Part shown: piece by piece, positions 1 through 9,104 of the stretch
Layout of the letters: every line of letters begins with the position of its first letter
Position numbering within the stretch: position 1 is the first letter of the stretch
NCBI RefSeq assembly: GCF_000020985.1
Contig: NC_011296.1
Location: 1,044,001-1,108,000 of the forward strand
DNA from: Thermodesulfovibrio yellowstonii DSM 11347
GTDB lineage: Bacteria; Nitrospirota; Thermodesulfovibrionia; Thermodesulfovibrionales; Thermodesulfovibrionaceae
Direction: 5' to 3'
Length of the DNA stretch: 64,000 nucleotides
The notes under the pieces: generated by a model
Seen by the model: only the letters and a program-made list of their open reading frames with translations
What the model was told of the DNA's origin: nothing
Database searches by the model: none
Program-made: the position numbers and the translations under genes

Positions 1-1785
1 ATGATATGTTGCTTGAAGCCATTCTGCAATCTCAATTGCTAAATCCATTTTCATAAATTTGTCCTTTTTTTCTGTATCAATAACAATGAAATCTGTTAAC
101 GGAAAATCTTTTAACATAAAACAAACACTTTTAAGTTCTTCCAAAACAGGTTTATCACTCAAGGATACATTTGGTTTTCCATCTGTAATAATCAAAATTA
201 ATAATCTATTTTCAGGATACTTAAAATGTGTTATTTTCATTAATTTATAAGCCTCCATAAGTCCAGCTGAAAGAGGAGTTTTACCTCCAGTCGGAATCTC
301 TCTCAGACGTTTTAACGCGAGTTCCACTGAAGATGTAAGCGGAAGTAATATCTCAGCTTTATCTTTTCTGAAAACAATCATAGCCACTTTATCACGCTTT
401 TTATAGCAATCTATAAGCAACGAAAGCACTGCTCCTTTTGTTGCCTTCATTCTCTGCTCTACACCCATAGAACCTGAACCATCAACAACAAAAATTACAT
501 TATGGCTCATTCTTCTCTCTTTTTCTTTGTATCTAAGGTCATCATCAAAAATTACTACATTATCCTTCATTGCTCTGAGTTTTTGAAAAGGTGCTGCGGC
601 TCTCAGAGTTGCATCAATTGCAATATCTGGTCTTTTTTGCATAAGACTTCTTACATATCTACCTCCCCTACCCTTTGTTTTAGTCTTTGTTCTTCTTCCT
701 GTTGTTTGCCTTACTATTCTATCTTTCTTGAAAATAAATCTCTTTACTTTAAATTTTTCACCAATTGGGAAAATTTCCTCTTTTTCAGAAGAAGGAATAC
801 TCTGAGATTTACCATCATGGGATTCTTGGCTTTGGGAAAGAGGAGTTTTTTGTTCTCTGTCTTTTTGCTCTTGTCTGTTTTCTGAATTATTTGAACTGTC
901 GGTTTCATGTTCTTGTTCGTGTTTCTTTTCTTCAGGCTCTGGTTCAATAGCTCTTCTTCTATGATTTAAAACAAGGTGTGCCACTGCTTTAACATGCTCC
1001 TCAGTAACAGTCTCCTCTTCCCTGTATGCAGCAAAGGCTTTAGAGGCATAGTAAAGATAAATATCTCCTCTATGCCCAGAAACAGCTTCATTTAAAATCA
1101 AATTTGCAATAAATTCTTTTATCTCATCTGAAACTTTAACTTTTTTTATAAACTCTTTGTATTTTAATATTTTTCTAAATAATTGATGTTGCTCTGTAAA
1201 ATGGCATTCATCTAAAGCATTTAACTTCAATATTTCGACTTTTTTATCTTTATCCCTTACTTCATCCATAATCACGCACATGCCGAATCTGTCAAGAAAG
1301 TGAGATGAAAAATCAGCCTCTTCAGGATTCATGGTTGCAATAATCTGAAACTGAGCAGGCTCTCTCAAAGTAATTCCTTCTCTTTCAATGATATTTTCTT
1401 CTCTTGCCTGAACTTCAAAAACAATTGAGAGAATATCCTGTGGAAAAAGATTAATATCTTCAACGATAAGAAAACCTCTGTTTGCCCTTGAAAGAAGTCC
1501 TTTCTGAAAAACTCTTTTCCCAGTTTTTATAGTTTCTTCAATATCAATTCCACCCAAAACCGCCTCTTCAGTAGAATTCATTGGAAGTAGAACAGAGGGA
1601 ATTTTCAGCTGTCTCAACATATCGCAAAATGCTCTAAGAAGAGTTGATTTTCCTGTGCCTCTTTTTCCAGCCAGTAAAACACCGCCAGATTTTGGCTCAA
1701 TTAAATTAAGTAAGAGAGCAAGTTTGGCATTTTCCTGATTTACGAAGTTAAAAAAGTTTATTTTATATTCTTTCAAGGATTGCAT
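1..1785 (-). CDS. ChlD/BchD-like chelatase subunit (AAA plus vWA), partial
   Basis: The frame is open from the ATG at 1785 to the window edge, so 595 codons are visible and the C-terminus is missing. An N-terminal AAA domain has a Walker A motif GKRGTGKS at about residues 40-47 and resembles the neighbouring ChlI-like protein. A highly charged Glu/Gln/Lys-rich linker follows at about 300-345. A von Willebrand A domain then starts near 425 with the MIDAS motif DGSGSMG near 435. This order (AAA, acidic linker, vWA) is that of the D subunit of magnesium or cobalt chelatases, which scaffolds the I-subunit ring onto the large H/CobN subunit. The start overlaps the chlI stop by 23 bases, which implies translational coupling. 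The retained Walker A is notable because many ChlD proteins have a degenerate one. The metal cannot be told from sequence. Confidence 0.88.
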   Translation of the reverse strand, partial: MQSLKEYKINFFNFVNQENAKLALLLNLIEPKSGGVLLAGKRGTGKSTLLRAFCDMLRQLKIPSVLLPMNSTEEAVLGGIDIEETIKTGKRVFQKGLLSRANRGFLIVEDINLFPQDILSIVFEVQAREENIIEREGITLREPAQFQIIATMNPEEADFSSHFLDRFGMCVIMDEVRDKDKKVEILKLNALDECHFTEQHQLFRKILKYKEFIKKVKVSDEIKEFIANLILNEAVSGHRGDIYLYYASKAFAAYREEETVTEEHVKAVAHLVLNHRRRAIEPEPEEKKHEQEHETDSSNNSENRQEQKDREQKTPLSQSQESHDGKSQSIPSSEKEEIFPIGEKFKVKRFIFKKDRIVRQTTGRRTKTKTKGRGGRYVRSLMQKRPDIAIDATLRAAAPFQKLRAMKDNVVIFDDDLRYKEKERRMSHNVIFVVDGSGSMGVEQRMKATKGAVLSLLIDCYKKRDKVAMIVFRKDKAEILLPLTSSVELALKRLREIPTGGKTPLSAGLMEAYKLMKITHFKYPENRLLILIITDGKPNVSLSDKPVLEELKSVCFMLKDFPLTDFIVIDTEKKDKFMKMDLAIEIAEWLQATYH

Positions 1786-2773
1786 GAAGTTTCTCTGCCT
1801 CTTGCGAGATATCCTCAAAGGGAAGCCTTTTAAGTCTGTGTCTCAGAGCAAGCGGAGCAATCTTTTTTATATCTTCCTGGGTTATTTCAGCTCTTCCACT
1901 GAATGCAGCAAAAGCTCTTGCAGCCTTAAGCATGACTATGTCTGCCCTGTGACCATCAAGGTTTAGCTCCGCGGTGATATCCACAACAGCTGAGACTGAT
2001 TCTTCATTGATAGTTACATCTTTAAGTCTTTCTTTTGCATTGATTATCTTTTCTGCAAGCTCTGCCTGAGCATTCTGCCACTTTTTATGGAATCCCTCGT
2101 GGTCATCATCAAACTCTGCTTTTCTTTTTAAAATTTCAACCCTTAGTGCTTTATCCCTTATTGAATTAACCTGAACACAGAGACCAAATCTGTCAAGAAG
2201 CTGAGGTCTCAGCTCTCCTTCCTCAGGATTCATAGTGCCTACAAGAATAAATCTTGCAGGATGAACAAAGGAAACACCTTCTCTTTCAACTGTATTAATT
2301 CCCATAGCAGCAGAGTCAAGCAAAAGGTCAACAATATGGTCTTCAAGCAAATTTACCTCATCAACATAGAGAAAATTTCTGTTTGCATCAGCAAGAATTC
2401 CTGGCTCAAAGCGTTTCTCACCTCTTTTTATGGCATGTTCAATATCAAGGCTGCCTACAACTCTGTCTTCTGTAACACCCAAAGGAAGCTCCACAACCCG
2501 CATTTTTTTCTTTTCATTCTCTAAGGCTTGATTTTTTTCAATCTTATCCAAACAATCACTACAAAAAGGTCCCTGAGGTGAGCAACAGAATCTACATCCT
2601 TTAACAGCATCAATTTCAGGAAGTAAATCAGCCAAAGCACGCACTGTTGTTGATTTAGCTGTGCCTTTCTCTCCCATTATTAAAACACCACCAATACTTG
2701 GGTCAATAACATTCAAAATAAGAGCAAGCTTCATCTCCTCCTGGTCAACAATAGCAGTAAAGGGAAAAATCAT
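1763..2773 (-). CDS. ChlI/BchI-like AAA+ chelatase ATPase
   Basis: This 336-residue protein has the length and motifs of the ATPase subunit of Mg-/Co-chelatase. Walker A is GEKGTAKS (34-41), a Walker B-like [10 protein letters not shown] lies near 135, and [17 protein letters not shown] follows. It should form the AAA+ ring that drives ATP-dependent metal insertion into a tetrapyrrole by the CobN-like subunit. A cysteine cluster (Cys 60, 63, 64, 71, 74) lies shortly after Walker A; plant and cyanobacterial ChlI usually lack these cysteines, while some bacterial and archaeal homologues have them. The start codon overlaps the stop of the preceding CobN half (ATGA), and the end overlaps the chlD start, so the chelatase genes are co-translated. 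The gene is intact. Confidence 0.9.
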   Translation of the reverse strand: MIFPFTAIVDQEEMKLALILNVIDPSIGGVLIMGEKGTAKSTTVRALADLLPEIDAVKGCRFCCSPQGPFCSDCLDKIEKNQALENEKKKMRVVELPLGVTEDRVVGSLDIEHAIKRGEKRFEPGILADANRNFLYVDEVNLLEDHIVDLLLDSAAMGINTVEREGVSFVHPARFILVGTMNPEEGELRPQLLDRFGLCVQVNSIRDKALRVEILKRKAEFDDDHEGFHKKWQNAQAELAEKIINAKERLKDVTINEESVSAVVDITAELNLDGHRADIVMLKAARAFAAFSGRAEITQEDIKKIAPLALRHRLKRLPFEDISQEAEKLHAILERI

Positions 2774-4239
2774 TTCATTACCTCCTTCATCTTGTCTCTC
2801 CAGAACTGAACTTCCTCTGCTGTTACTATATCAATACTTCCTCCTTGAAAACTTCCCTTTGTCTCACCTATTTTCTCCTCAATCCAGCCTTCAATCTCAA
2901 GATAAATTGCTTTCAATGCCTCTTTTACATCCTCTGCAGGGGTCCACAGTTCTCTTTCCATTGCCTCAATAAGTCTCCGGGCAATCTCCTCCATTGCCCA
3001 TGGATTATGCTCTTCAAAGAATTTTCTGTTTTCCTCATTCATCATGAATGTTCTTGCTATGTCATCAAAAATCCAGTCATCAACCTCCTGTGTTGTTGCC
3101 TCCCATCCGTAGACTCTACCGATTCTTTTTGAGATATCTCCAGCACCTTTGTATCCATGTCTTTTCATCCCCTCAATCCATTTTGGATTTAAAAGCTTTG
3201 TTCTTACAACTCTTCTTATTTCGTCAGCAAGGTCCCTTACCTCTACATTATCTGGATTTCTTGTATCTCCGTAATAGGTTTTTACCTCTTTACCGCTTAA
3301 ATGCCTTGCAGCAGCAGTCATTCCTCCGTGTGTGCCAAAATAGCAGCAACATCCAAAAAGGTCGTATTCATCGGAGACAACTTTGTTATAAGTAATGTCA
3401 ACACTTTTAAGAATATCTGCAAATTCTTTATGTTTGCTTTCGCCCCATATGCCTTTTCCGTAAGCATAACCGTTCCAGTAAAGAAAAACCTCTGCAAGGT
3501 CTTTTTCTTCCTTCCAAGCAGAAGCATAAACTGCAAGCTGAGTTCCAGCCTGATATGTTCCAGGCATAGAGCAAAATATTCTCAATGTGGCAGCCCGCAT
3601 ATCAGCACCATTCTGAGCCATTTGCTCTAAGGCATGTTTCCGAATAAAGTTCAATTCTTCTGGCTCATCAAGGGCTGCAACTTGCTGCACTGCTTCATCA
3701 ATAAGCTCAATACACATAGGAAAATTATCTCTTGTAATACCAGAAACCCTTATTGTAACATCAATTCTGGGTCTTCCAAGTTCACTAAGTGGAATTATTT
3801 CAAAGCCCTTCACCCTTCCATTTGAAAGCCATTTGGGTTTTACACCAAGAAGATACATAATCTGACCCATTCCCTCTCCATCTGCCCACATTATGTCCGT
3901 GCATTGCCAGTATACCGCCACATTTTCAGGGTATCTACCCTCTTCAGAAAGATGCTTTTCAATCAGCTTCTGAGCAAGCCTTTTGCCTATCTCAAAGGCA
4001 GTTCGTGTGGGAACTCTATAGGGGTCAAGACTGTAAAAATTCCTTCCTGTAGGCAAAACATCATCTCTTCCTCTTGTTATAAGTCCTGATGGACCTGGGG
4101 GAATGTAACTACCATAAAAACCGCTAAGAAGTGAATCAATTTCTTTTGATTCTTCAATCTTTCTGTTAAGCTCAAGAATCTTTTCTTTTATTGCTTTCCA
4201 TTTTGGGTCCTGCCAGTTTATTCTGTCCAGAATTTTCAT
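2770..4239 (-). CDS. CobN-type chelatase large subunit, C-terminal half
   Basis: This 489-residue protein matches the C-terminal third of CobN/BchH chelatase large subunits. It has the segment [28 protein letters not shown], which normally lies in the middle of a 1200-1300 residue CobN, and the conserved end region with [13 protein letters not shown]. The preceding gene holds the missing N-terminal part, and the two together total about 1311 residues, a normal CobN length. The ATG overlaps the upstream stop (ATGA at 4236-4239) and has its own ribosome binding site, GGAGG, 7 bases upstream. The split therefore looks like two coupled genes and not a sequencing frameshift. The substrate is presumably a corrin or porphyrin and the metal is not known; cobalt is the default guess from the CobN similarity. 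Confidence 0.85.
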   Translation of the reverse strand: MKILDRINWQDPKWKAIKEKILELNRKIEESKEIDSLLSGFYGSYIPPGPSGLITRGRDDVLPTGRNFYSLDPYRVPTRTAFEIGKRLAQKLIEKHLSEEGRYPENVAVYWQCTDIMWADGEGMGQIMYLLGVKPKWLSNGRVKGFEIIPLSELGRPRIDVTIRVSGITRDNFPMCIELIDEAVQQVAALDEPEELNFIRKHALEQMAQNGADMRAATLRIFCSMPGTYQAGTQLAVYASAWKEEKDLAEVFLYWNGYAYGKGIWGESKHKEFADILKSVDITYNKVVSDEYDLFGCCCYFGTHGGMTAAARHLSGKEVKTYYGDTRNPDNVEVRDLADEIRRVVRTKLLNPKWIEGMKRHGYKGAGDISKRIGRVYGWEATTQEVDDWIFDDIARTFMMNEENRKFFEEHNPWAMEEIARRLIEAMERELWTPAEDVKEALKAIYLEIEGWIEEKIGETKGSFQGGSIDIVTAEEVQFWRDKMKEVMK

Positions 4240-6704
4240 ACTGAGACCTCCATTAATACTTTCTTTACAAGTTCTTTGCCGATTTTATCTATCTCTTCAG
4301 AAATGGCTCCAAAGGCTTTACCAGTGAGAGGGTCAATTTTTTGAGAATTTGCCAAAATTTCTTCCCAATCATATCCAAGCAGTTTTGCTATCTCCTTTCT
4401 AAGGGAAAGCTCCTGTCCAGCATCATATCGCATTATTGAGTATATAAAATCTACTCTTCTGTCACCTTCAGGCAGTTTTCCAAATATATGCATCCCATCC
4501 TGAATCTGGGAGTTTCTTATTAGAGAAAGCTTTATGTGGGTTTCTTCAACTATTTTTTCAAAGGGAATCTGATGTAGCTCCTCATGACTTAGCTCAGAAA
4601 GACACACTTTTTTACCATGCCAGAGGATTTTTATCTCCTTGTCAAGCTTTGCTTTAGCTATTGCATGGATTATCATATGCTCAAGCGTATGAAGTCTTGC
4701 AGGCTCTTTTCTTTTCGCCTCCTCATATTCACCAAGAAGCCTGTCAAGCTCCATTAACTCATCATAAAGCCCCCCTTCAGTAAGCACTGTCTGCATGTGA
4801 TTAACAAGCACTGCATAACTACGCCTCTTTGCAATAGTGCCTTCTGGAGGATTATCAGCATTGTAAATATAAAGATGAGGCATGGTATCTATGGTAATAT
4901 CAGGAAAGCAGGCTGAACTTAAACCAACACCTTTCCCCGGCAAAAATTCTAAGTTTCCATGTGTTCCTACATGCACAACTGCATGGGCTTTAAACTCACG
5001 ACTTAGCCACTTATATGTTGCAACATACTGATGTGGTGGAGGAGTGTCAGGGTCATGGAGAATTCTACATACTTGACCATCACATCTTGCTCCTGCACAA
5101 CCGCGTTTTGGCTGAACCATTATGAGCACATTTCCGAATCTTAATCCAGTTATCACAATCTTGCCATTATAAACCATTGCAGGAGGTATTCCGTTTTTAT
5201 GCTCCCCAGGAGGTTCACCCCATGAATCAATCATACGTAAACGGGTTTTTTCAGGAATTTCGTTAAACCACTCCATGTATTTTTCTTTATCAATAAAAGC
5301 TATGGCACCACCTTTTTCAACGATTTCTTCCACTGTTGTCCATCTGAACTCTGATATTGCCTTTTTGTTCATTATCTCATCAATCAGTGCTTTGCCACTT
5401 TCAGGAGGGTCTACAATGTATCCAACCTCTTTCATTTTCTTCATAATTTCAGCAACGCTTTCAAGGCTGTCAAGATGGGCTGCAGAGCCAACTGTTGCCT
5501 CCACAGAAGCACAGGGATTGTTATGGAGGACGAAAGCAACCTTTCTTTCATTAACCGGGGTTCTTTTAAGTTCAATCCATCGGCAGATTCTATCAACAAA
5601 TTTGTTTACTCTTTCCCTAATAGGCATTTTTCTTCTTTCAGACTCTTCTCCTTCAACCTGTGCTGATACTATTACTGGCTCAATAACTCCCTCAAACTCT
5701 GGCAAAGCAATACTCCAGCCTATGTCAAGATTGAGTTCCTCTTTTTCCCACTCATCAATAGTTTTGTAATAGGAACTTACAGGACAAAAAACAGGCACAT
5801 TAAGCCTCTTGAGTATCTCAACTCCGTCAGAGGCTACATCGGTGTTGTCCATTCTTTTCTCTCTGCTTGTTCCAAGAAAGAATGAGATTAACTTAATAAA
5901 TCCATCTATTCTTGGTTTTCCTTTTCTGTCAATAAACCACTCAAGCACAACTTCTCCGCTTCCCTTTGTGCCAAGAGCATTATCTTTTACAGAGTAAGCA
6001 AATGCAGCAATTACATTGAATCCCCTTTCCTCAAGCTCTTTAATCAATAAATCTTCAACCTCTGTGTTTCCATTTATCCAGTAATGTCTGGAAAAGAGAA
6101 TGCCAATTGTAGGTCTCTCAGTTAGTAGTGAGTCAGCATCTTGACCCTTAGGATAAGACGAAAGAATGTCATTCCGAGACACTTTAGTGCCGAGGAATCT
6201 CCTACTTCCATACCATTCTAAGTATTCATCAACATTAGTAAAAATTCTATCTGCATCAGGATGATAAAGTCCTTCCCAGGGAATTTGTTCAGGCTCTTCG
6301 TAGGAAATATCATTATCTAACAGCTTATTTACAAGAAATCTGAACATGTTGGTAATGTTTTTTTCACCATTTATAACAAGATAGCTGTATGCCTTACTCA
6401 GAAGTTCAGGCTCTACATTTGAGAGCATCCAGTATGATGGGTCATGTCCGAGACAGACAACTTTTGCCTTTGTCTGTTCGCTCTTTATTCTTTTCTCAAT
6501 CTCTTCCCATACTGCCTCATTTGAGCGATAAAGAAAGATAATCTCAGCCTCTTCCATATCTTTGAAAACTTCTTCAAGCCTTTCAGGTTCAGCATCCAGA
6601 ACTCTTGCTGAGTATACTTTCAGAGATAAATCTTTTATATTTTTTGATACCTGAAGAACAATATTGTAATAACTCTGCCATATAACTGCTAAAATTTTAA
6701 GCAT
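4236..6704 (-). CDS. cobN: CobN-type chelatase large subunit, N-terminal half
   Basis: This 822-residue protein carries the N-terminal and central CobN regions. These include the strongly conserved HVGTHGNLEFLPGKGVGLS (CobN/BchH family signature) and a cysteine-containing PKRGCAGARCDG segment just before it. It ends where CobN proteins normally continue into the next gene. It should bind the tetrapyrrole and, with the downstream half plus ChlI/ChlD, perform ATP-dependent metal insertion in the cytoplasm. The start ATG has GGAGG 6 bases upstream. Residues about 168-179 are encoded by a dispersed palindromic repeat that kept the frame open. The gene is divergent from hicBA across a 73-base gap. 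Cobaltochelatase is the likeliest role, but no other B12 synthesis genes are visible here. Confidence 0.87.
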   Translation of the reverse strand: MLKILAVIWQSYYNIVLQVSKNIKDLSLKVYSARVLDAEPERLEEVFKDMEEAEIIFLYRSNEAVWEEIEKRIKSEQTKAKVVCLGHDPSYWMLSNVEPELLSKAYSYLVINGEKNITNMFRFLVNKLLDNDISYEEPEQIPWEGLYHPDADRIFTNVDEYLEWYGSRRFLGTKVSRNDILSSYPKGQDADSLLTERPTIGILFSRHYWINGNTEVEDLLIKELEERGFNVIAAFAYSVKDNALGTKGSGEVVLEWFIDRKGKPRIDGFIKLISFFLGTSREKRMDNTDVASDGVEILKRLNVPVFCPVSSYYKTIDEWEKEELNLDIGWSIALPEFEGVIEPVIVSAQVEGEESERRKMPIRERVNKFVDRICRWIELKRTPVNERKVAFVLHNNPCASVEATVGSAAHLDSLESVAEIMKKMKEVGYIVDPPESGKALIDEIMNKKAISEFRWTTVEEIVEKGGAIAFIDKEKYMEWFNEIPEKTRLRMIDSWGEPPGEHKNGIPPAMVYNGKIVITGLRFGNVLIMVQPKRGCAGARCDGQVCRILHDPDTPPPHQYVATYKWLSREFKAHAVVHVGTHGNLEFLPGKGVGLSSACFPDITIDTMPHLYIYNADNPPEGTIAKRRSYAVLVNHMQTVLTEGGLYDELMELDRLLGEYEEAKRKEPARLHTLEHMIIHAIAKAKLDKEIKILWHGKKVCLSELSHEELHQIPFEKIVEETHIKLSLIRNSQIQDGMHIFGKLPEGDRRVDFIYSIMRYDAGQELSLRKEIAKLLGYDWEEILANSQKIDPLTGKAFGAISEEIDKIGKELVKKVLMEVSV
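6167..6202. repeat. Dispersed palindromic repeat inside cobN
   Basis: The plus strand reads TGTCATTCCGAG, a short variable centre with CACTTTAGTG, then CGAGGAATCTCC. The two arms are complementary and match other copies at 8044, 12312, 29955 and 53794. Here the element lies within the cobN reading frame and adds about 12 codons with no frameshift or stop. Confidence 0.8.
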
Positions 6705-6725
6705 CTGTTACCTCCATTGAATATT

Positions 6726-6753
6726 TTGAAAAATGGCTTAATTTCGTTATAAT
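6726..6753 (+). promoter_or_regulatory. Putative sigma-70 promoter of hicBA
   Basis: TTGAAA at 6726-6731 and a perfect TATAAT at 6748-6753 are separated by 16 bases, about 25 bases before the hicB start. HicB proteins of this family usually autoregulate, so an operator may overlap it. Confidence 0.6.
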
Positions 6754-6777
6754 ATTTTCAAAAAGGGAGGTGTTTTG

Positions 6778-6999
6778 ATGAAGAAATATTCTTTCCCTGT
6801 AATCATTGAAACAGATGAAGATGGTTTTTTTATAGTAAGCTGTCCTTTGTTTAAAGGTTGTCATTCTTACGGAAAAACAATTGATGAAGCGCTTAAAAAC
6901 ATAAGAGAAGCTATAGAGCTTTGTTTGGAAGAGGCAAAAGAAGAAGACCTTAAAAGATACATAGGCACAGAAACCATAGAAATACCTGTTAATGCATAA
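6778..6999 (+). CDS. hicB: HicB-family antitoxin
   Basis: This 73-residue protein has the HicB-like fold signature: a short strand FPVIIETDEDGFFIVSCP, the GCHSYGKTIDEALKNI segment, then a helix. This is the antitoxin of a type II HicAB module; it binds and blocks the HicA mRNA interferase. The ATG at 6778 is chosen over an upstream TTG at 6775 because GGGAGG lies 7 bases before it. It overlaps hicA by 8 bases, in the hicB-then-hicA order. There is no separate C-terminal DNA-binding domain, so autoregulation by this short form is uncertain. The pair sits between the chelatase genes and the TonB/ABC operon on the opposite strand, as an inserted module would. Confidence 0.88.
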   Translation: MKKYSFPVIIETDEDGFFIVSCPLFKGCHSYGKTIDEALKNIREAIELCLEEAKEEDLKRYIGTETIEIPVNA

Positions 7000-7234
7000 A
7001 CTTCCAGCTATTACAGGCAAAGATTTAATAAAATTTCTTGAATCAATTGGATTTAAGGTTATTCGTATAAAAGGTTCACATGTAAGGCTAAAAAATGAGG
7101 AAGGTAAAGCCACCACAGTGCCTTTGCATGGCAGTGAAGCTTTACCTAAAGGACTTTTAAGAAAAATAATAAGAGAAGATTTAGAAATGTCACTTGAAGA
7201 ATTCCTTATCTTATTCAATAAATTCAAATGTTAA
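6992..7234 (+). CDS. hicA: HicA-family mRNA interferase toxin
   Basis: This 80-residue protein is a typical HicA (double-stranded-RNA-binding-like fold). KDLIKFLESIGFKVIRIKGSH carries the conserved catalytic histidine at about position 30, followed by the usual PLHGSEALPKGLLRKIIRE segment. HicA toxins cleave mRNA and are neutralised by HicB. The start lies within the last codons of hicB, giving coupled translation. It ends 5 bases before the convergent stop of the ABC transporter ATPase gene, with no obvious terminator between. It appears intact, with the histidine present, so it is probably active. The C-terminus is slightly longer than in minimal HicA proteins of about 60 residues. Confidence 0.9.
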   Translation: MHKLPAITGKDLIKFLESIGFKVIRIKGSHVRLKNEEGKATTVPLHGSEALPKGLLRKIIREDLEMSLEEFLILFNKFKC

Positions 7235-7239
7235 ACCTC

Positions 7240-8010
7240 CTAAATCACAGGGCATATTATGCCCTGTCCATTAATGTTGCTTTTTATTACTTCTATATCA
7301 TAGACCTTTCGTATGAGCTCCTCTGAAATAATCTCATCGGGGTTACCTTCTGCTATCTTTGTTCCAGAATTTATAACCACCACCTTATCAGAAAAAAGCC
7401 CGGCAAGATTTGGGTCATGAAGGGTCATTACAACTACTAAAGCCCGATTTTTCGCAATCTCTTTAATCTTCTTAAGCACATTTATCTGATTTCTAAAATC
7501 AAGGTGACTTGTTGGTTCATCAAGTAACATCACAGGTGTATCCTGAGCAAGTGCTCTTGCAATCAAAGTGAGTTGACGCTCTCCACCACTAATTTTTGTA
7601 TAGGGGATATCCTGCAAATGTTCAATTCCAACTATTGTCAAAGCCTCTTTAACTTTTTCATAATCCCTCTTTCCAGGAGATGAAAAAACTCCCACATAGC
7701 TTGCCCTTCCCATTAATACAACATCAAATACTGAGTATGGAAATGGAGGTTCGTGTTCCTGTGGAACCATGGAAAATACTTTTGCTCTTTTTCTGAATGA
7801 GAGTTTATCAATCGGGTTTGCATCAAAGAAAATCTCACCCTGGTGATATTTCCATAACCCCGCAATACATTTAAAAAGTGTTGTTTTCCCTGAACCATTA
7901 GGTCCGAGAATTGTGGTAATAGAGCCCCTTTCCGCATTAAAGCTAATACCTTTAAGAACATCGTCTTTTTTATCTTTATGCCTAAAATATATATTTCTTA
8001 CACTAACCAT
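7240..8010 (-). CDS. ABC transporter ATPase, FecE/BtuD family
   Basis: This 256-residue ATPase has Walker A GPNGSGKTT (36-44), the Q-loop region with MVPQEHEPPFPY, the signature ISGGERQ near 139, and Walker B VMLLDEPTSHLD near 160. It belongs to the family that energises import of iron-siderophores, haem, vitamin B12 and related metal chelates through FecCD-type permeases. It is the last gene of a TonB receptor / binding protein / permease / ATPase operon. A 92-base gap separates it from the permease and contains a dispersed palindromic repeat, unlike the overlapping junctions upstream. The substrate is not determinable; linkage to the CobN chelatase set suggests a metal or tetrapyrrole. Confidence 0.93.
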   Translation of the reverse strand: MVSVRNIYFRHKDKKDDVLKGISFNAERGSITTILGPNGSGKTTLFKCIAGLWKYHQGEIFFDANPIDKLSFRKRAKVFSMVPQEHEPPFPYSVFDVVLMGRASYVGVFSSPGKRDYEKVKEALTIVGIEHLQDIPYTKISGGERQLTLIARALAQDTPVMLLDEPTSHLDFRNQINVLKKIKEIAKNRALVVVMTLHDPNLAGLFSDKVVVINSGTKIAEGNPDEIISEELIRKVYDIEVIKSNINGQGIICPVI

Positions 8011-8043
8011 AATTTATTCCTTTTATACCCTCTTCCCTTTTTC

Positions 8044-8073
8044 TGTCATTCCGAGCAAAGCGAGGAATCTCCT
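8044..8073. repeat. Dispersed palindromic repeat between ABC genes
   Basis: TGTCATTCCGAG, a short spacer, then GCGAGGAATCTCC, with an additional CTCGCTCCGAGTG arm just downstream. It belongs to the same family as the copies in cobN, nuoC and two intergenic sites. It separates the permease and ATPase genes within one operon. Confidence 0.8.
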
Positions 8074-8102
8074 CCCTCGCTCCGAGTGATAGAAGAAAAT
8101 AT

Positions 8103-9104
8103 CTACTTCCCCCATGCCTCTTTACCGCCACGCTTCATGAGATATATAAAAAAGGGTGCACCTGTAAGTGCGGTGATTATTCCTACGGGTATATCAAAAG
8201 TTGTAAGTGTCCTTGAAACCGTATCTGCAGCAATCATAAAGGCTGCTCCTGCTGCAATACTTAAAGGAACAAGGCTTTTATGGTCCGGTCCTGTAAGCAT
8301 CCTTACAAGATGGGGAACCATAAGCCCCACCCATCCAATTATTCCACAAAGGGAGGTAGCCACTGCTACCGCAAAAGTTGAAAAGCCTATGAAAAGCAAT
8401 CTCTCCCGTCTTATATTCACCCCCAATGCCTTTGCCTCCTCTTCTCCCATGCTCATTACATTAAGCCTCCATCGCATAAGAAAAATGGGTACAACTCCAG
8501 CTAAAACTCCAGCTCCAGCTATTTTTACTGCTCTCCAGTCTGCAAGGCTAAAGCTTCCCATGAGCCAGTAAACAATGCTTTGAAGCTTATGGGGGTCAAC
8601 AAGAAACTTTACTATTGAAACCATAGCTGTGAAAAAGGCAGATACAATCACTCCTGATAAAATCAAGGGAAGACGGGAGACTTCTCCCTGAGTTCTTGCA
8701 ACACCATAGGCAACCATTACAGCAACTGTAGCAAAAACAAAAGCTGTAATCTGAAGGGGTAAAAAGCTCAAAAAACCTATTGTTATAGCACATCCGAATG
8801 CTGCACCTGCTGAAATACCAAGTATGAATGGGTCAACAAGGGGGTTTCGGAAAATTCCCTGAAGCGTAACTCCAGCCGAAGACAATGCTGCACCTACAAG
8901 CCCTGCAAGAATCACTCTTGGAAGCCTTATGTCAATGATTATCGCTTTCTCAGGTATATCTCCGATATCAAAGATGTGAAGAGTTTCATTCAAGAGTATT
9001 TTTATCACCATAGTGGGTGTTACTCCATATGCACCAAGAAAAAGAGATGCCCATGTGATAAATACCGGCGAGATAAAAATTAATATACTCCTAAAACCCT
9101 TCAT
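8103..9104 (-). CDS. FecCD-family ABC permease
   Basis: This 333-residue polytopic membrane protein has about nine to ten hydrophobic helices and the FecCD hallmarks: IDIRLPRVILAGLVGAALSSAG near the N-terminus, GIFRNPLVDPFILGISAGAAFG, and the C-terminal IGWVGLMVPHLVRM. It forms the inner-membrane channel for a siderophore, haem, B12 or metal chelate. Its start overlaps the binding-protein stop by 14 bases. It partners the ATPase at 7240-8010. The length is standard for the family and no defects are visible. Confidence 0.93.
   Translation of the reverse strand: MKGFRSILIFISPVFITWASLFLGAYGVTPTMVIKILLNETLHIFDIGDIPEKAIIIDIRLPRVILAGLVGAALSSAGVTLQGIFRNPLVDPFILGISAGAAFGCAITIGFLSFLPLQITAFVFATVAVMVAYGVARTQGEVSRLPLILSGVIVSAFFTAMVSIVKFLVDPHKLQSIVYWLMGSFSLADWRAVKIAGAGVLAGVVPIFLMRWRLNVMSMGEEEAKALGVNIRRERLLFIGFSTFAVAVATSLCGIIGWVGLMVPHLVRMLTGPDHKSLVPLSIAAGAAFMIAADTVSRTLTTFDIPVGIITALTGAPFFIYLMKRGGKEAWGK

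Noticed and set aside
4236-4239. Programmed frameshift joining the CobN halves
   Set aside because: The second half has its own GGAGG site and ATG, so coupled separate translation is a simpler explanation; no slippery heptamer was seen at the junction.
5275-5769. 164-residue plus-strand open frame
   Set aside because: It lies antisense to cobN, whose conserved protein sequence is clearly the true reading.
7978-8571. 197-residue plus-strand open frame
   Set aside because: It is antisense to the permease and ATPase genes and crosses a palindromic repeat (its HSEQSEESP part); no family match.
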